Shown here one piece after another: positions 9,108 to 18,879 of a stretch of 64,000 nucleotides of DNA. Both the position numbers and the translations under genes were made by a program. The notes below the pieces were generated by a model. That model ran no database searches, was not told where the DNA came from, and saw nothing but the letters and a program-made list of their open reading frames with translations. Within the stretch, counting starts at the first letter, position 1; each line of letters opens with the position of its first letter. Where the stretch lies: the NCBI GenBank assembly GCA_958296165.1, contig OY282447.1:3162001-3226000 (forward strand). Direction: 5' to 3'. Source of the DNA: an uncultured Pseudomonadales bacterium. Its GTDB lineage: Bacteria > Pseudomonadota > Gammaproteobacteria > Pseudomonadales > Azotimanducaceae.

Positions 9108-9310
9108 CGCCGACACATTGGGTCTGGTCGCTCGTACCCCTGGCGGCCGCGTCAGTCGCGCTGGTTGGCAACTACCGGTTGCAGATTCGCGTGGCGAGAC
9201 GTGTGCGCGACGCCGAGGACCTGAAGCGTCGTCTTTACGAATTTCTGGATGTTGTGGCAGTGTACTGGATAGGTGAGCAGCGGGACTTGGTGCTTGAAGC
9301 CAAGTCTTAG
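9104..9310 (+). CDS. Small single-pass membrane protein coupled to the STAS-like gene
   Basis: 68 residues. The ATG at 9104 overlaps the preceding stop (ATGA). An N-terminal hydrophobic helix (WVWSLVPLAAASVALVG) is followed by a basic and amphipathic segment (RLQIRVARRVRDAEDLKRRL). No family is recognised. The topology suggests a membrane anchor or partner for the DUF4325 protein. A 115-bp gap follows, then the convergent end of the giant adhesin gene. Confidence 0.55.
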   Translation: MTPTHWVWSLVPLAAASVALVGNYRLQIRVARRVRDAEDLKRRLYEFLDVVAVYWIGEQRDLVLEAKS

Positions 9311-9425
9311 AGACGCGCAAGCACTGAGGAAGCCGCAGGGCGTTCACACACCTCGCCGATCTGTTCGACCGCCAGCGCTACGACTAGCACCTCGCCGCCG
9401 CCAGCCACCTCCTACCAGCCGCCCC

Positions 9426-12400
9426 CTAGAACAACGCCTGCCCAGTCAGCAGCCAGCGCTGCTCCACGCCAAGCTGGCTGCCCACTCGCGCACCCGACAG
9501 GTCGAACTGAATGCTCCTCGTGCGTTCTGCCGCGTAGCCGATGCCAAAGCGGGTCTCTTGCCGGTCGTTCCTGGTCAGGTCGTACTCCACAAACGGCGAC
9601 AGCGCACCATCGCCCCCGCGCAGGCCGAAACCGTAGCCCAAGCGGGCGGCCACTCCCCAATTGGCACGGCCGCGACGAAGCTCGGCGCTCTCGTGGCTGC
9701 CACGGAATACGCGCTCTTGGTTCCAAAATAGGTCTTGGCCATCTGCGTGGCCGCCCCAGCGGGGTGCCAGCGAGAATCGCAGTCCCCTGCCGCCGGTGCC
9801 GGGCGCTACCAACAGCATGGCGCTGGCGCCCGTTTCCGCGTAGTCGTCGGCGGCGTGCATCACCAACGTGCGCGCCTTCGCCTCAAAGCCAATCGTGGCG
9901 CTGCGGTAGCGAACGCCTGCCGCCACTTCCACGCCGGACCCGGTGTCGCCGTCGCCGCCGTCGAATCTGCCGCCTATGTCGAGAAACGGCGTGAGCGTGC
10001 CGCCGGCCGTGGTGGCCATCGCGTAGCCCGCTTCCAGGCCAACGCGAATGCGTTGCGCACTCACGGCCAGGCCGTCCAAGGCCGTTGCTCCTTCCTCGGT
10101 TTCGAGCGAAGCGATGCCGGCATCGCCGCGCAGCGCAAGCTCGAAGCCGCCAAACCGCAGCAATTCAGTGCGGATGCCGGCCATGCCCATGCGCAAGGTC
10201 AGTTCGCTCGGCTGCCGCGATGTTCCTGCTCCGTCGGTACCGCGCACGAAAGTTGCTTCGCCAGTGCCGACGCCGGCCATTGCCCACATCCTGCCGCTCT
10301 GGCCAAGCGACCACTGCACATAAGGGTGGAAGGTGGTCAGCGTGGTTTCCACGGTGCCCTTGCCTGCGCCGAGGCTGCTGGAGAAGCTGTAGTCGGCGTC
10401 GGCGCTGCTGCGCGAGAGGGCCGCGCCGGCAATCCAGCCTTCGCCTTGGGCATCGAAGCCCAAGTAGGCAGACGTCAAGTTGCCGTCGTAGCTGCCGGCT
10501 TCCGGCTTGCCCTCGAACGCATGCATGTCGCCGGCCCCCCAAAGCGCCCAACTGGCGCCTCGACCGGCGATCAGCGACATCTCGAACGAGCTGTCGCCGA
10601 GTAGGCGGTCCGACGCAACGCCTTGGTGCTGCGCCGCACCCCAAGGGTCTGTGTCGATGGCGCCCAAGGTCAGGTCGTAGCCGCCGCCGGCAGCGTCTTG
10701 CGCCCACCTCTGCTGGGCACGCGGCCAAGGGGTTGCGCCAACGCGCCGCCCGGCAATCTGCGCGCCGGCGCCGCGATGCACCGATTCAAGACGCGCGCCG
10801 AGCGTGTTCGACGCGCCGGACAGCAGGCCTCGTGCGACCGCGGCCAGCGAGTGTTCAAGCACCGTGACCTCAGCCGGATCTGCTTGCACCACTATTGGAA
10901 ACGCGGCTGTCAGCTGCACGTAGGTGCCAACAATCGTGATGGTGGCCGTGCCTTCCGAAACTGGAACAATCGTCAACGTGGTTCGGTGGGCCGTGGCGGT
11001 GGCTACGTTGGCATTGTCGGTACACTGCTCCACGCATTGGAAGGAGATAGGGAAGCCAAAGACCTCGGCGAGGTCGATGATCTCTGCGTTGCCGACGATC
11101 AACGTACGCACCGGCAGGGGGGGCAGAGAAATAATGCCTACTCGCTGGCTGCTATCAGCGGGCTTGGCCGCGAAATCCCGTATGGCGTCGTTGCCGTTGC
11201 GATCCTGGATCGTGCCGCCGGCGAGCGAGCCCGGCCCCGCGCCGATGCTGATGCCGTCTTCGTCGAAGTCGTCCGCCTGCACCACATAGCGGAACGTGAG
11301 CGTGGTAGTGCCGCTGCCCGTTACGAGCGCGGCCTGCCGGGAGGCGGCACCGATGGACAGCACGAGTGCTGGCTGCCCTGTCACATGGACGATTTCGCTG
11401 AAGACGACCTGCACCAAGATAGCGTCGCCGACTCCGTAGACGCCTTCGGCGGTGGTGGAGGCGATGCGCACGTCGTCCACGGTCGGCCGCCGGGCGTCGA
11501 CCGGATGTGGCCGGTCGGGGTCCGGGGCCAAGCCGTCGAAGTTCCTCAGCGCGTCGTTGCCGGCTCCGTCCTGGATGGTGCCGCCGGTGAGCGAGCCCGG
11601 GCCGGCACCTATGCTAACGCCGTCTTCGTCGTAGTCCCCGGCCTGCACCACGTAGCGGAACGTGAGCACCTCGGTGCCGCTGCCGGAGAGGAACGCGGCC
11701 GGTCTGGTGGCTGCGCCGACGGACAAGGCAAGCGCCGGTTGTCCGGTGACGTGGACTGCTTCGGAAAATGCGATCTGCACGTCGATTCCTTCGCCGGCGC
11801 CGTATGTCCCGCCGCTGGGCTCGGACGTGACCGCGATGTCCTCGACGGTCGGCGGCGTCACGTCGGCGATCACGAGGTGGCGTCGGTCGGCGGCGAGGGC
11901 CGCGAAGGTGCGCCGGGCGTCGTTGCCGGCGCGGTCCTGGATGGCGCCGCCGGTGAGCGAGCCCGGGCCGGCGGCGATGCTGACGCCGTCTTCGTCGAAG
12001 TCGCCGGCCTGCACCACGTAGCGGAACGTGAGCACCTCGGTGCCGCTGCCGGAGAGGAACGCGGCCGGTCTGGTGGCGGCGCCGACGGACAGCGCCAACG
12101 CCGGCTCGCCCGTCACGTGGACCACCTCGCTGAACGTCATCTCGACCTTGATGGCGTCGCCGATTCCGTAGACGTCTTCGGCGGCGGTGGAGGCGATGCG
12201 CACGTCGTCCACGGTCGGCCGCCGGGCGTCGACCGGATGCGGCTGGTTGGGGTCCGGGGCCACGCCGTCGAAGTTCCTCAGCGCGTCGTTGCCGGCGCCG
12301 TCCTGGATGGTGCCGCCGGTGAGCGAGCCCGGGCCGGCACCTATGCTGACGCCGTCTTCGTCGAAGTCGCCGGCCTGCACCACGTAGCGGAACGTGAGCA

Positions 12401-15400
12401 CCTCGGTGCCGCTGCCGGAGAGGAACGCGGCCGGCCTGGTGGCTGCGCCGACGGACAGGGCAAGCGTCGGTTGTCCGGTGACGTGGACTACTTTGGAAAA
12501 CGTGATCTGCACCTCGATCCCTTCGCCGGCGCCGTATGTCCCGCCGCTGGGCTCGGACGTGACCGCGATGTCCTCGACGGTCGGCGGCGTCACTTCGGCG
12601 ATCACGCGGTGGCGTCGGTCGGCGGCGAGGGCCGCGAAGGTGCGCCGGGCGTCGTTGCCGGCGCTGTCCTGGATGGTGCCGCCAGCGAGCGAGCCCGGGC
12701 CGGCGCCGATGCTGATGCCGTCGTCGTCGAAGTCGCCGGCCTGCACCACGTAGCGGAAGATGAGCACCTCGGTGCCGCTCCCGCGCTGGAACGTGGCCTG
12801 CCGGGTATCTGCGCCGATGGACAGCGCCAGCGCCGGCTCGCCCGTCACGTGGACCACCTCGCTGAACGTCATCTCGACCTCGATGGGGTCGCCGATTCCG
12901 TAGACGCCTTCGGCGGCGGTGGAGGCGATGCGCACGTCGTCCACGGTCGGCCGCCGGGCGTCGACCGGATGCGGCCGGTTGGGGTCCGGGGCCAAGCCGT
13001 CGAAGTTCCTCAACGCATCGTTGCCGGCGCTGTCCTGGATGGTGCCGCCGGTGAGCGAGCCCGGGCCGGCGGCGATGCTGACGCCGTCTTCGTCGAAGTC
13101 GCCGGCCTGCACCACGTAGCGGAAGACGAGCACCTCGGTGCCGCTGCCGGAGAGAAATGCGGCCGGTCTGGTGGCTGCGCCGACGGACAGGGCAAGCGTC
13201 GGTTGTCCGGTGACGTGGACTACTTTGGAAAACGTGATCTGCACCTCGATCCCTTCGCCGGCGCCGTATGTCCCGCCGCTGGGCTCGGACGTGACCGCGA
13301 TGTCCTCGACGGTCGGCGGCATCACTTCGGCGATCACGCGGTGGCGTCGGTGGGCGGTGAGGGCCGCAAAGGTGCGTCGTGCGTCGTTGCCGGTGCGATC
13401 CCTGATCGTGCCGCCCGTCAGCGAGGCGGGCCCCGCGCCGATGCTGATGCCGTCTTCGTCGTTGTCGCCGGCCTGCACGACGTAACGGAAGATGAGCACC
13501 TTGGTACCGCTTCCGCGCTGGAACGTGGCTTGCCGAGTAGCTGCGCCGATGGACAGCGCCAGCGCTGGCTGGCCCGTCACGTGGACTACCTCGGTGAACG
13601 TCATCTCGACCTCGATGGGGTCGCCGATGCCGTAAACGCCGTCGGCGGCGGTAGAGGCGATGCGCACGTCTTCCACGTCCGGTGGCGTTGGATCTGCAAG
13701 CACTCGGTAGCGCGGGTCGGCAGGCAGCGCTGCGAACACCCGCCTGGCGTCTACGCCGGCGTGATCTTGAATCGTCCCGCCAGTGAGCGAGCCGGGGCCG
13801 GCGCCGATGCTGACGCCGTCGTCGTCGTAGTCGCCGGCCTGCACGAGGTAGCGGAAGGTGAGCGTCCTCGTGCCGCTTCCCCTGGAATATGCCGCCGGCC
13901 GGGAAGCCGGGCCGATGGAGAGGACTAGCGCTGGCTGCCCCGTCACGTGGACGATTTCGTTGAAGGTGATCTCTACGTCGATGGCGTTGCCGAGGTCGTA
14001 GACGTCGTTGATCGGCGGCTTGATCCACACATCCACGATGGACGCTGCAGCGCGGTTGCCGCCGCCATCCACCTTGGCGTTTTCGTTGGCTGGGGAAGGG
14101 CGCGAATCTCGCACGGCTTCATTGCCGCCGCCATCCACAATCGTGCCGCCGGCAAGCGCATCCGGCCCGATGCTCACGCCGTCGTGATCGTAGTCTTGAG
14201 CCTGCACGGTGTAGTGGAAGACGAGCTGGTCCGTGCCGCTGCCCGACGCAAACAGCGCGTTTTGTACCGCTCCGCCGATGGAAAGGCCCACCGTCGGCGC
14301 ACCTGTGACGAAGACGGCTTCCGAGAACACAACCTGCACTTCGATGACTTCCTGCAGCCTGAACGTCTGCCGGTCTCGGGGCGCGTTGCCGATGCGAAGA
14401 GAGGTGACGCGCGGGGGCACGCCGTCCTCGCCAGCGTCTACGCGCTGGCGTGAATCCGGGCGAACGGGCAGGATGCGGCGCTCGGCCCAGGCGTTGCCGG
14501 CGCGGTCCTCCAACATAGCGCCCGTTAACGCGTTGGGGCCGATGCTGATGCCGTCGTCGTCGAAGTCGCCTTGGCTGACGATGTAGCGGAACCGCAGCGT
14601 CGTGCCGCCGCTGCCGTCGACGTACTCGGCGGCTGGGGACCGGGCACCGATGCCCAGCACGAGTACGAGAGCGTCTTCGGCGGTCTCCGTTACGAAGGCC
14701 GGTTCGGCGAACTCTACTTCCGCCTCGATGATCTCGCCGAGGCCGTAGGTTCCATCGCTGGGGCGGCTGCTAATCCTCGTCCGAGTGGCCATGAGCAGCA
14801 CGGAATCCACCTTGTGATTGGGATTGGCCGGGATGCCTCTGAAACCTCTGGTTGCCGCTTCGCCATTGGAATCTTCTATGGTGGCGCCGACAAGGGATCC
14901 GAAAACCACATTTCGACCGGGCCCGATGGCGATGCCGTCTTCGTCTAGATCGCCATCCTGCACCGTATAGCGAAAGATCAACGTAGACGTGCCGTTGCCT
15001 TCCGCGAAGGTCGCATAGCGCGAGTGCTCGCCTATGGACAGGATCAGCCGCAGTTCTGCATCTTCGTCTGGTTCCCTGGGTTCGGTCACGAAGACGACCC
15101 TATTGAAGTCCAGCGCCACTTCGACGACGTCGCCTTCCGTGTAGAAGCGGTTTGCCGAAGGCGCCGGACTGGACGTGAATCTCACACCGACCACCGCCGG
15201 CTGCTGCTGCGTGCGGCCGTCCACGCGGTGGCTCAGGTGCGGAGCGAGGGGCTGAATGCGGCGGTCGCCTAAGTTCACGGGCCAGTCGTTACCGGCGCCA
15301 TCCTCTATCCTGCCGCCCTGTAAAGCGTCCGGGCCGATGCTGACGCCATCGTCATCGAAGTCGCCGACCACCACTTGGTAGCGGAACACCAATGTGCGCG

Positions 15401-16808
15401 TGCCGCTGCCCGTCGCGTATGGGGCCGCTCGGGTGTTGGCGCCAATGGAAAGGTCGAGCTGCGCCGCACCCGTAACGTAGACGTTTTCGTCGAACGTGAC
15501 GCCTACTTCAATGGTCTCTCCAGCTCGGTAGGCGTCGATGTTCAAGGGTGTGGACAGGATCGCCACGTTCGTGGGCGAGGGTGTGACGGCATCTACACGA
15601 TGGGTGTTCTGGTCGGCGAGGGGAGTAAGCGTACGATTGGCAAGATTGCCTGTTGCATCGCGAATCTCGCCCTCCACCAGCGCATCGGCGCTAACGCTGA
15701 TGCCGTCGCTATCTGCATCGCCCGCGACAACGACGTAGCGGAACGTGAGTACGGTCGGGCGGCTGCGTACGAGCGTGGCGCGGCGGCGGGGTCCGGGCCT
15801 GTCCATGTCATCCACGACGCTCGAATCCTCGAACGTGAGCAGAAGCACCGGGCTGGGGGACACCGTTATCGCTTCGTCAAAGGTGACCTGCAACTCGATG
15901 GTGTCGCCGGCAACGTAGGTGTTGTCGCCGCCAGCGTCGGAGGTGAACGTGACCATGTCGACCCCTGGCGCTACTCCATCTACCAGATGCTGTGCTTGAT
16001 TGCCGAGCGTGGGCAAATTCGCGATGTCCCAGGGGTTTCCGGCTCGGTCGCTGATGCTGCCGCCCGATAGCGCGTTGGCTGCGATGCTGATGCCGTCGCT
16101 GTCTACGTCGCGGTCCTGCACTCGGTAGCGGAAAATCAGCGCATTCGTGCCGTCGCCCGACCGAAGGTGCGCTTGGCGTGCCCCTGTAGTGAGTGTGATT
16201 GCCAGCCGCAGGTCTGGATTGGGATCTACGGACATCGGTTCGCTGAACGTCACGCGTACATCGATGGCGTCGCCTCTCTTATAGGTGTTGTCGTTGCCAG
16301 CGTTGGTTGTGATCTCAACTTCCGAGACGGTCGGCGCCACGCCGTCCACCCGATGCGCGGCCTGTCGGGCTATTGCTGAGAAGGATCGGTTGGCCGCTTC
16401 GCCGTCGGCGACGTCCACTATGGTGCCGCCGGTGAGTGCGCCACCCGTGCCGTCCGCCGTTCCAGCGCCTATGCTGATGCCGTCCGTGTCCGAATCGCCC
16501 ACTACTACTTGGTACCTGAACACGAGCGTTTGCGTGCCGCTGCCCGTCTGTAGATCCGCGTCCTTTGCCGTGGTGCCGACGAGTACTTTCAGCACCGGGC
16601 CAGTGGCGGTTACGGCTTCATCGAAACGAACTGATATATCGATGTTGTCTCCGATGGCGTAGGTGTTGTCGGAACCGGCAGACGAGGAAATCGTGACCAC
16701 TGCGCCCCAAGCAAGCTGGCCGCCCAACGCGCAGGCGCCGCCGGCGAGCAGCAGAGAGAAAGAGCAGCGCAACAAACGCCGCCAAGAAATGAGAATTCGG
16801 TTCAACAC
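9426..16808 (-). CDS. Giant repeat protein with C-terminal outer-membrane beta-barrel
   Basis: 2460 residues from the GTG at 16808, chosen over the GTG at 16814 because GGGAGG is then correctly spaced. A signal peptide (LRCSFSLLLAGGACALGG, likely cleaved after AWG) is followed by 15 Ig-like repeats of about 122 residues. Each carries motifs like TYGAGEGIEVQITFS, VHVTGQPALALSIG, GSGT, FRYVVQAGDFDEDGISIG and GGTIQD-AGNDA. A short BIG-like domain follows (VQCTDNANVAT region). The last 450 or so residues are amphipathic beta strands ending in Phe, as expected for a Bam-inserted autotransporter-like barrel. The passenger is probably a surface adhesin or stalk. Repeats 9-14 are nearly identical in pairs. 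A hairpin lies upstream. Confidence 0.85.
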   Translation of the reverse strand: MLNRILISWRRLLRCSFSLLLAGGACALGGQLAWGAVVTISSSAGSDNTYAIGDNIDISVRFDEAVTATGPVLKVLVGTTAKDADLQTGSGTQTLVFRYQVVVGDSDTDGISIGAGTADGTGGALTGGTIVDVADGEAANRSFSAIARQAAHRVDGVAPTVSEVEITTNAGNDNTYKRGDAIDVRVTFSEPMSVDPNPDLRLAITLTTGARQAHLRSGDGTNALIFRYRVQDRDVDSDGISIAANALSGGSISDRAGNPWDIANLPTLGNQAQHLVDGVAPGVDMVTFTSDAGGDNTYVAGDTIELQVTFDEAITVSPSPVLLLTFEDSSVVDDMDRPGPRRRATLVRSRPTVLTFRYVVVAGDADSDGISVSADALVEGEIRDATGNLANRTLTPLADQNTHRVDAVTPSPTNVAILSTPLNIDAYRAGETIEVGVTFDENVYVTGAAQLDLSIGANTRAAPYATGSGTRTLVFRYQVVVGDFDDDGVSIGPDALQGGRIEDGAGNDWPVNLGDRRIQPLAPHLSHRVDGRTQQQPAVVGVRFTSSPAPSANRFYTEGDVVEVALDFNRVVFVTEPREPDEDAELRLILSIGEHSRYATFAEGNGTSTLIFRYTVQDGDLDEDGIAIGPGRNVVFGSLVGATIEDSNGEAATRGFRGIPANPNHKVDSVLLMATRTRISSRPSDGTYGLGEIIEAEVEFAEPAFVTETAEDALVLVLGIGARSPAAEYVDGSGGTTLRFRYIVSQGDFDDDGISIGPNALTGAMLEDRAGNAWAERRILPVRPDSRQRVDAGEDGVPPRVTSLRIGNAPRDRQTFRLQEVIEVQVVFSEAVFVTGAPTVGLSIGGAVQNALFASGSGTDQLVFHYTVQAQDYDHDGVSIGPDALAGGTIVDGGGNEAVRDSRPSPANENAKVDGGGNRAAASIVDVWIKPPINDVYDLGNAIDVEITFNEIVHVTGQPALVLSIGPASRPAAYSRGSGTRTLTFRYLVQAGDYDDDGVSIGAGPGSLTGGTIQDHAGVDARRVFAALPADPRYRVLADPTPPDVEDVRIASTAADGVYGIGDPIEVEMTFTEVVHVTGQPALALSIGAATRQATFQRGSGTKVLIFRYVVQAGDNDEDGISIGAGPASLTGGTIRDRTGNDARRTFAALTAHRRHRVIAEVMPPTVEDIAVTSEPSGGTYGAGEGIEVQITFSKVVHVTGQPTLALSVGAATRPAAFLSGSGTEVLVFRYVVQAGDFDEDGVSIAAGPGSLTGGTIQDSAGNDALRNFDGLAPDPNRPHPVDARRPTVDDVRIASTAAEGVYGIGDPIEVEMTFSEVVHVTGEPALALSIGADTRQATFQRGSGTEVLIFRYVVQAGDFDDDGISIGAGPGSLAGGTIQDSAGNDARRTFAALAADRRHRVIAEVTPPTVEDIAVTSEPSGGTYGAGEGIEVQITFSKVVHVTGQPTLALSVGAATRPAAFLSGSGTEVLTFRYVVQAGDFDEDGVSIGAGPGSLTGGTIQDGAGNDALRNFDGVAPDPNQPHPVDARRPTVDDVRIASTAAEDVYGIGDAIKVEMTFSEVVHVTGEPALALSVGAATRPAAFLSGSGTEVLTFRYVVQAGDFDEDGVSIAAGPGSLTGGAIQDRAGNDARRTFAALAADRRHLVIADVTPPTVEDIAVTSEPSGGTYGAGEGIDVQIAFSEAVHVTGQPALALSVGAATRPAAFLSGSGTEVLTFRYVVQAGDYDEDGVSIGAGPGSLTGGTIQDGAGNDALRNFDGLAPDPDRPHPVDARRPTVDDVRIASTTAEGVYGVGDAILVQVVFSEIVHVTGQPALVLSIGAASRQAALVTGSGTTTLTFRYVVQADDFDEDGISIGAGPGSLAGGTIQDRNGNDAIRDFAAKPADSSQRVGIISLPPLPVRTLIVGNAEIIDLAEVFGFPISFQCVEQCTDNANVATATAHRTTLTIVPVSEGTATITIVGTYVQLTAAFPIVVQADPAEVTVLEHSLAAVARGLLSGASNTLGARLESVHRGAGAQIAGRRVGATPWPRAQQRWAQDAAGGGYDLTLGAIDTDPWGAAQHQGVASDRLLGDSSFEMSLIAGRGASWALWGAGDMHAFEGKPEAGSYDGNLTSAYLGFDAQGEGWIAGAALSRSSADADYSFSSSLGAGKGTVETTLTTFHPYVQWSLGQSGRMWAMAGVGTGEATFVRGTDGAGTSRQPSELTLRMGMAGIRTELLRFGGFELALRGDAGIASLETEEGATALDGLAVSAQRIRVGLEAGYAMATTAGGTLTPFLDIGGRFDGGDGDTGSGVEVAAGVRYRSATIGFEAKARTLVMHAADDYAETGASAMLLVAPGTGGRGLRFSLAPRWGGHADGQDLFWNQERVFRGSHESAELRRGRANWGVAARLGYGFGLRGGDGALSPFVEYDLTRNDRQETRFGIGYAAERTRSIQFDLSGARVGSQLGVEQRWLLTGQALF
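11472..13667 (-). repeat. Three tandem 732-bp higher-order repeats in the adhesin gene
   Basis: Repeats 9-14 of the protein alternate between two subtypes (VRIASTAA... and IAVTSEPS...). At DNA level this gives a 732-bp unit (244 codons) present exactly three times, with marker words such as GTCGTCCACGGTCGGCC recurring at 11472, 12204 and 12936. High identity between units indicates recent unequal recombination or gene conversion. It also makes this region prone to assembly collapse, so the true copy number may be higher. Confidence 0.85.
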
Positions 16809-16832
16809 GGCCACCTCCCTGTTACCGTTCGT

Positions 16833-16866
16833 AGATGTTTCGCCAACGCCGCTAGGCGAAACGTCT
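16833..16866 (-). terminator. Hairpin between thrC and the adhesin gene
   Basis: AGATGTTTCGCC (16833-16844) and GGCGAAACGTCT (16855-16866) pair over 12 positions with one G-T or mismatch position and a 10-base loop. It lies after thrC and just upstream of the adhesin start on the same strand. No T tract follows, so it may be a Rho-independent-like terminator of thrC, a transcript-stabilising element, or a leader structure for the adhesin. Confidence 0.45.
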
Positions 16867-16962
16867 GTTGGGCAGCCCTAGATCAGCCTGCCCAAGCGCG
16901 TCCAAAGTCGATCCTTGAACTCACGCGCAAGGCAGCATAGCACGACCGCAACGCGATGCGCC

Positions 16963-18339
16963 TCACGTCGCGTGTGCTTGCACGTACTCCATTACGGCGC
17001 CTTGATCCGCTGGCAGCACGGTCTTGCGCACCACGGCCGAGTCGAGTTGCTCCAATGTTGGATGCGGCACCACGCCAGCGCCGTCCGTGGCCGCAGCTAC
17101 TGGCTCGGGGAACTTCGCCGGATGCGCCGCAGCCATGCATATCGGCGACTCGGAAGTACACGCCTGCCGCGCCGCCGCAACGCCCACTGCGGTGTGCGGA
17201 TCGAGCACATAGCCGTGCCGCCGGTAGACATCGCGAATAGTTGCCAGCGTTTCGTCTTCGCTGATGGCAATGGCGGCAATGCCGTCGTCGATGGGCTTGC
17301 CGTCCTTGAGCTGCGCTTCGCCGTTGGCGGCGAAACTGGCTAGGAAACGCTTCACCCGCTCGGCATCGCGGCCAAGCCGAAGATAGAGGAAGCGCTCGAA
17401 GTTGCTGGCGATCTGAATGTCCATGGAGGGGCTGATGGTGTGGCGCACCGGGCCGCGCCGGTAGATGCCGGTTTGAAAGAACCGCGCCAGGATGTCGTTG
17501 GCGTTTGTGGCCAGCACGAAGCGGCGGATGGGCAGACCCATTTCGCGCACGGCGATGCCAGCGAAGATGTTGCCGAAGTTGCCGGTTGGCACGGCGAACG
17601 TCGGCGGCGCGGGAGATTGCAGGGCGGCGTAGGCGTAGTAGGACATCTGCGCCAGCACGCGCGCCCAATTCATGGAGTTCACGGCGCCGAGGCGATGGCG
17701 TTCCTTGAAGGCCAGATCGCCGAACAACGCCTTAACGATGGATTGGCAGTCGTCGAAGCTGCCATCGATGGCCAGACAGTGGACGTTGCGGTCGGTCACC
17801 GTGGTCATCTGGAGCTCCTGCAAGGGGCTGACCCGGCCGTTCGGATAGAGCATGAAAATGCTGATGTTGGCGCGCCCGCGCACGCCGTGAATGGCCGCGC
17901 TGCCGGTGTCGCCGCTGGTCGCGCCGATGATGTTCAAGCGACCGCCACTGCGCCCAAGGATGTGCTCGAACAACCGCCCTAGCACTTGCAGCGCAACGTC
18001 CTTGAAGGAAAGCGTTGGGCCGTGGAACAGCTCCAGCAATTGGAACTCGCCCAAATCCGTGATCGGCACCACGCTTGGATGATCGAAGGCGGCAAAGGCG
18101 TCGGCGATGATGGCGTCCATGTCGGCAGCGGCGACGTCGTCCGCGTAGAGCCGGAATAGGCGCTGGGCAAGCGCGGTGAAGGAAAGCCGCCGCCAAGCCG
18201 CCAAGTCGCTTCCAATGTTTGGAAACCGCTCCGGCAACAGCAGCCCGCCATCGGCTGCGAGGCCGGTGAGCACGGCCTCGGTGAACGGCATTCCGGCGGT
18301 GCGGGTGGAGGTGCTGCCGCGGGTGGAGATGTAGAGCAC
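16963..18339 (-). CDS. thrC: Threonine synthase
   Basis: 458 residues, GTG start. PLP-dependent enzyme converting O-phospho-L-homoserine to threonine in the cytoplasm. The N-terminal signature YISTRGS begins the protein. The PLP-binding lysine is in HGPTLSFKDVALQ. The phosphate-binding loop is GATSGDTGSAAI, and PTGNFGNIFAG is also conserved. The length fits the long thrC subgroup typical of proteobacteria. In many gammaproteobacteria thrC follows thrA and thrB. Here the upstream 540 bases hold no gene and then module B diverges, so thrC stands alone with its own promoter. Confidence 0.95.
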   Translation of the reverse strand: MLYISTRGSTSTRTAGMPFTEAVLTGLAADGGLLLPERFPNIGSDLAAWRRLSFTALAQRLFRLYADDVAAADMDAIIADAFAAFDHPSVVPITDLGEFQLLELFHGPTLSFKDVALQVLGRLFEHILGRSGGRLNIIGATSGDTGSAAIHGVRGRANISIFMLYPNGRVSPLQELQMTTVTDRNVHCLAIDGSFDDCQSIVKALFGDLAFKERHRLGAVNSMNWARVLAQMSYYAYAALQSPAPPTFAVPTGNFGNIFAGIAVREMGLPIRRFVLATNANDILARFFQTGIYRRGPVRHTISPSMDIQIASNFERFLYLRLGRDAERVKRFLASFAANGEAQLKDGKPIDDGIAAIAISEDETLATIRDVYRRHGYVLDPHTAVGVAAARQACTSESPICMAAAHPAKFPEPVAAATDGAGVVPHPTLEQLDSAVVRKTVLPADQGAVMEYVQAHAT

Positions 18340-18776
18340 GTTAACGGCCGCTCAAGTGATGGCGCACGCATTGGTCGACCATGTCGTCCTGCCGTCTCGA
18401 AAGTAGACGCATGTGTGGCACAAGCACCTAGCTTAGGGCGGTTCGCGGCGACGCTCAACCTTGCATCTGGGCTTGTCAACGCAAAGTAGAATGTCCCCTT
18501 GCTGGCGAGCGCACCCGATGAAGGCGCAGGCTTCCAGTCCGGCTTCACCGCCTGTGCCGCTTTCGCCGCGTCCACCCGATCCCGCACGCCCTTCTCGTCC
18601 TCCACCGGAACCGCCGCTTCGCCTTCCCTGAGCAGCCGGAACGCCAACCTGCTCCATTGAGAGCGGCACCTGAGCTCGCTAGCGGTACGTTAGGAGTGCG
18701 ATACCGGTGCCGTCCGTGCGTTGCAGATGTCGGCAGGGTGGGCCGTTCGGCCATCCCACTACCGTACGGACGCACA
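18340..18776. other. Intergenic region between divergent thrC and module B
   Basis: I see no convincing gene here. One leftward frame at about 18460-18660 encodes an unremarkable Arg/Ala-rich peptide (LLREGEAAVPVEDEKG) without a start signal or recognisable family. It may be a relic. The thrC promoter should lie near 18345-18420. Nothing else is identified. Confidence 0.4.
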
Positions 18777-18841
18777 AGCACAACGAATCCGTTGACAACA
18801 AAATAGATGACAACAAAATGGTTGACAACGGATCGGTTGAC
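18777..18841 (+). promoter_or_regulatory. 15-bp iteron array upstream of module B
   Basis: Tandem 15-bp units: AGCACAACGAATCCG (18777), TTGACAACAAAATAG (18792), ATGACAACAAAATGG (18807), TTGACAACGGATCGG (18822) and the start of a fifth (TTGAC, 18837). It shares CAACAAAATAGATG with the array before module A at the same distance class from the first gene. The units resemble -35 boxes (TTGACA) and may combine promoter and operator. No other copy was noticed in the window. Confidence 0.7.
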
Positions 18842-18879
18842 TTGTAGTGTCGGCACCTCTCAGCAAACAAGGTGAAGCA

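Noticed and set aside
10623-13928. Very long rightward open frame (about 1100 codons) opposite the adhesin, and another of about 800 codons in a third frame
   Set aside because: Both mirror the GC-rich internal repeats of the adhesin and have no family, start signal or plausible composition.
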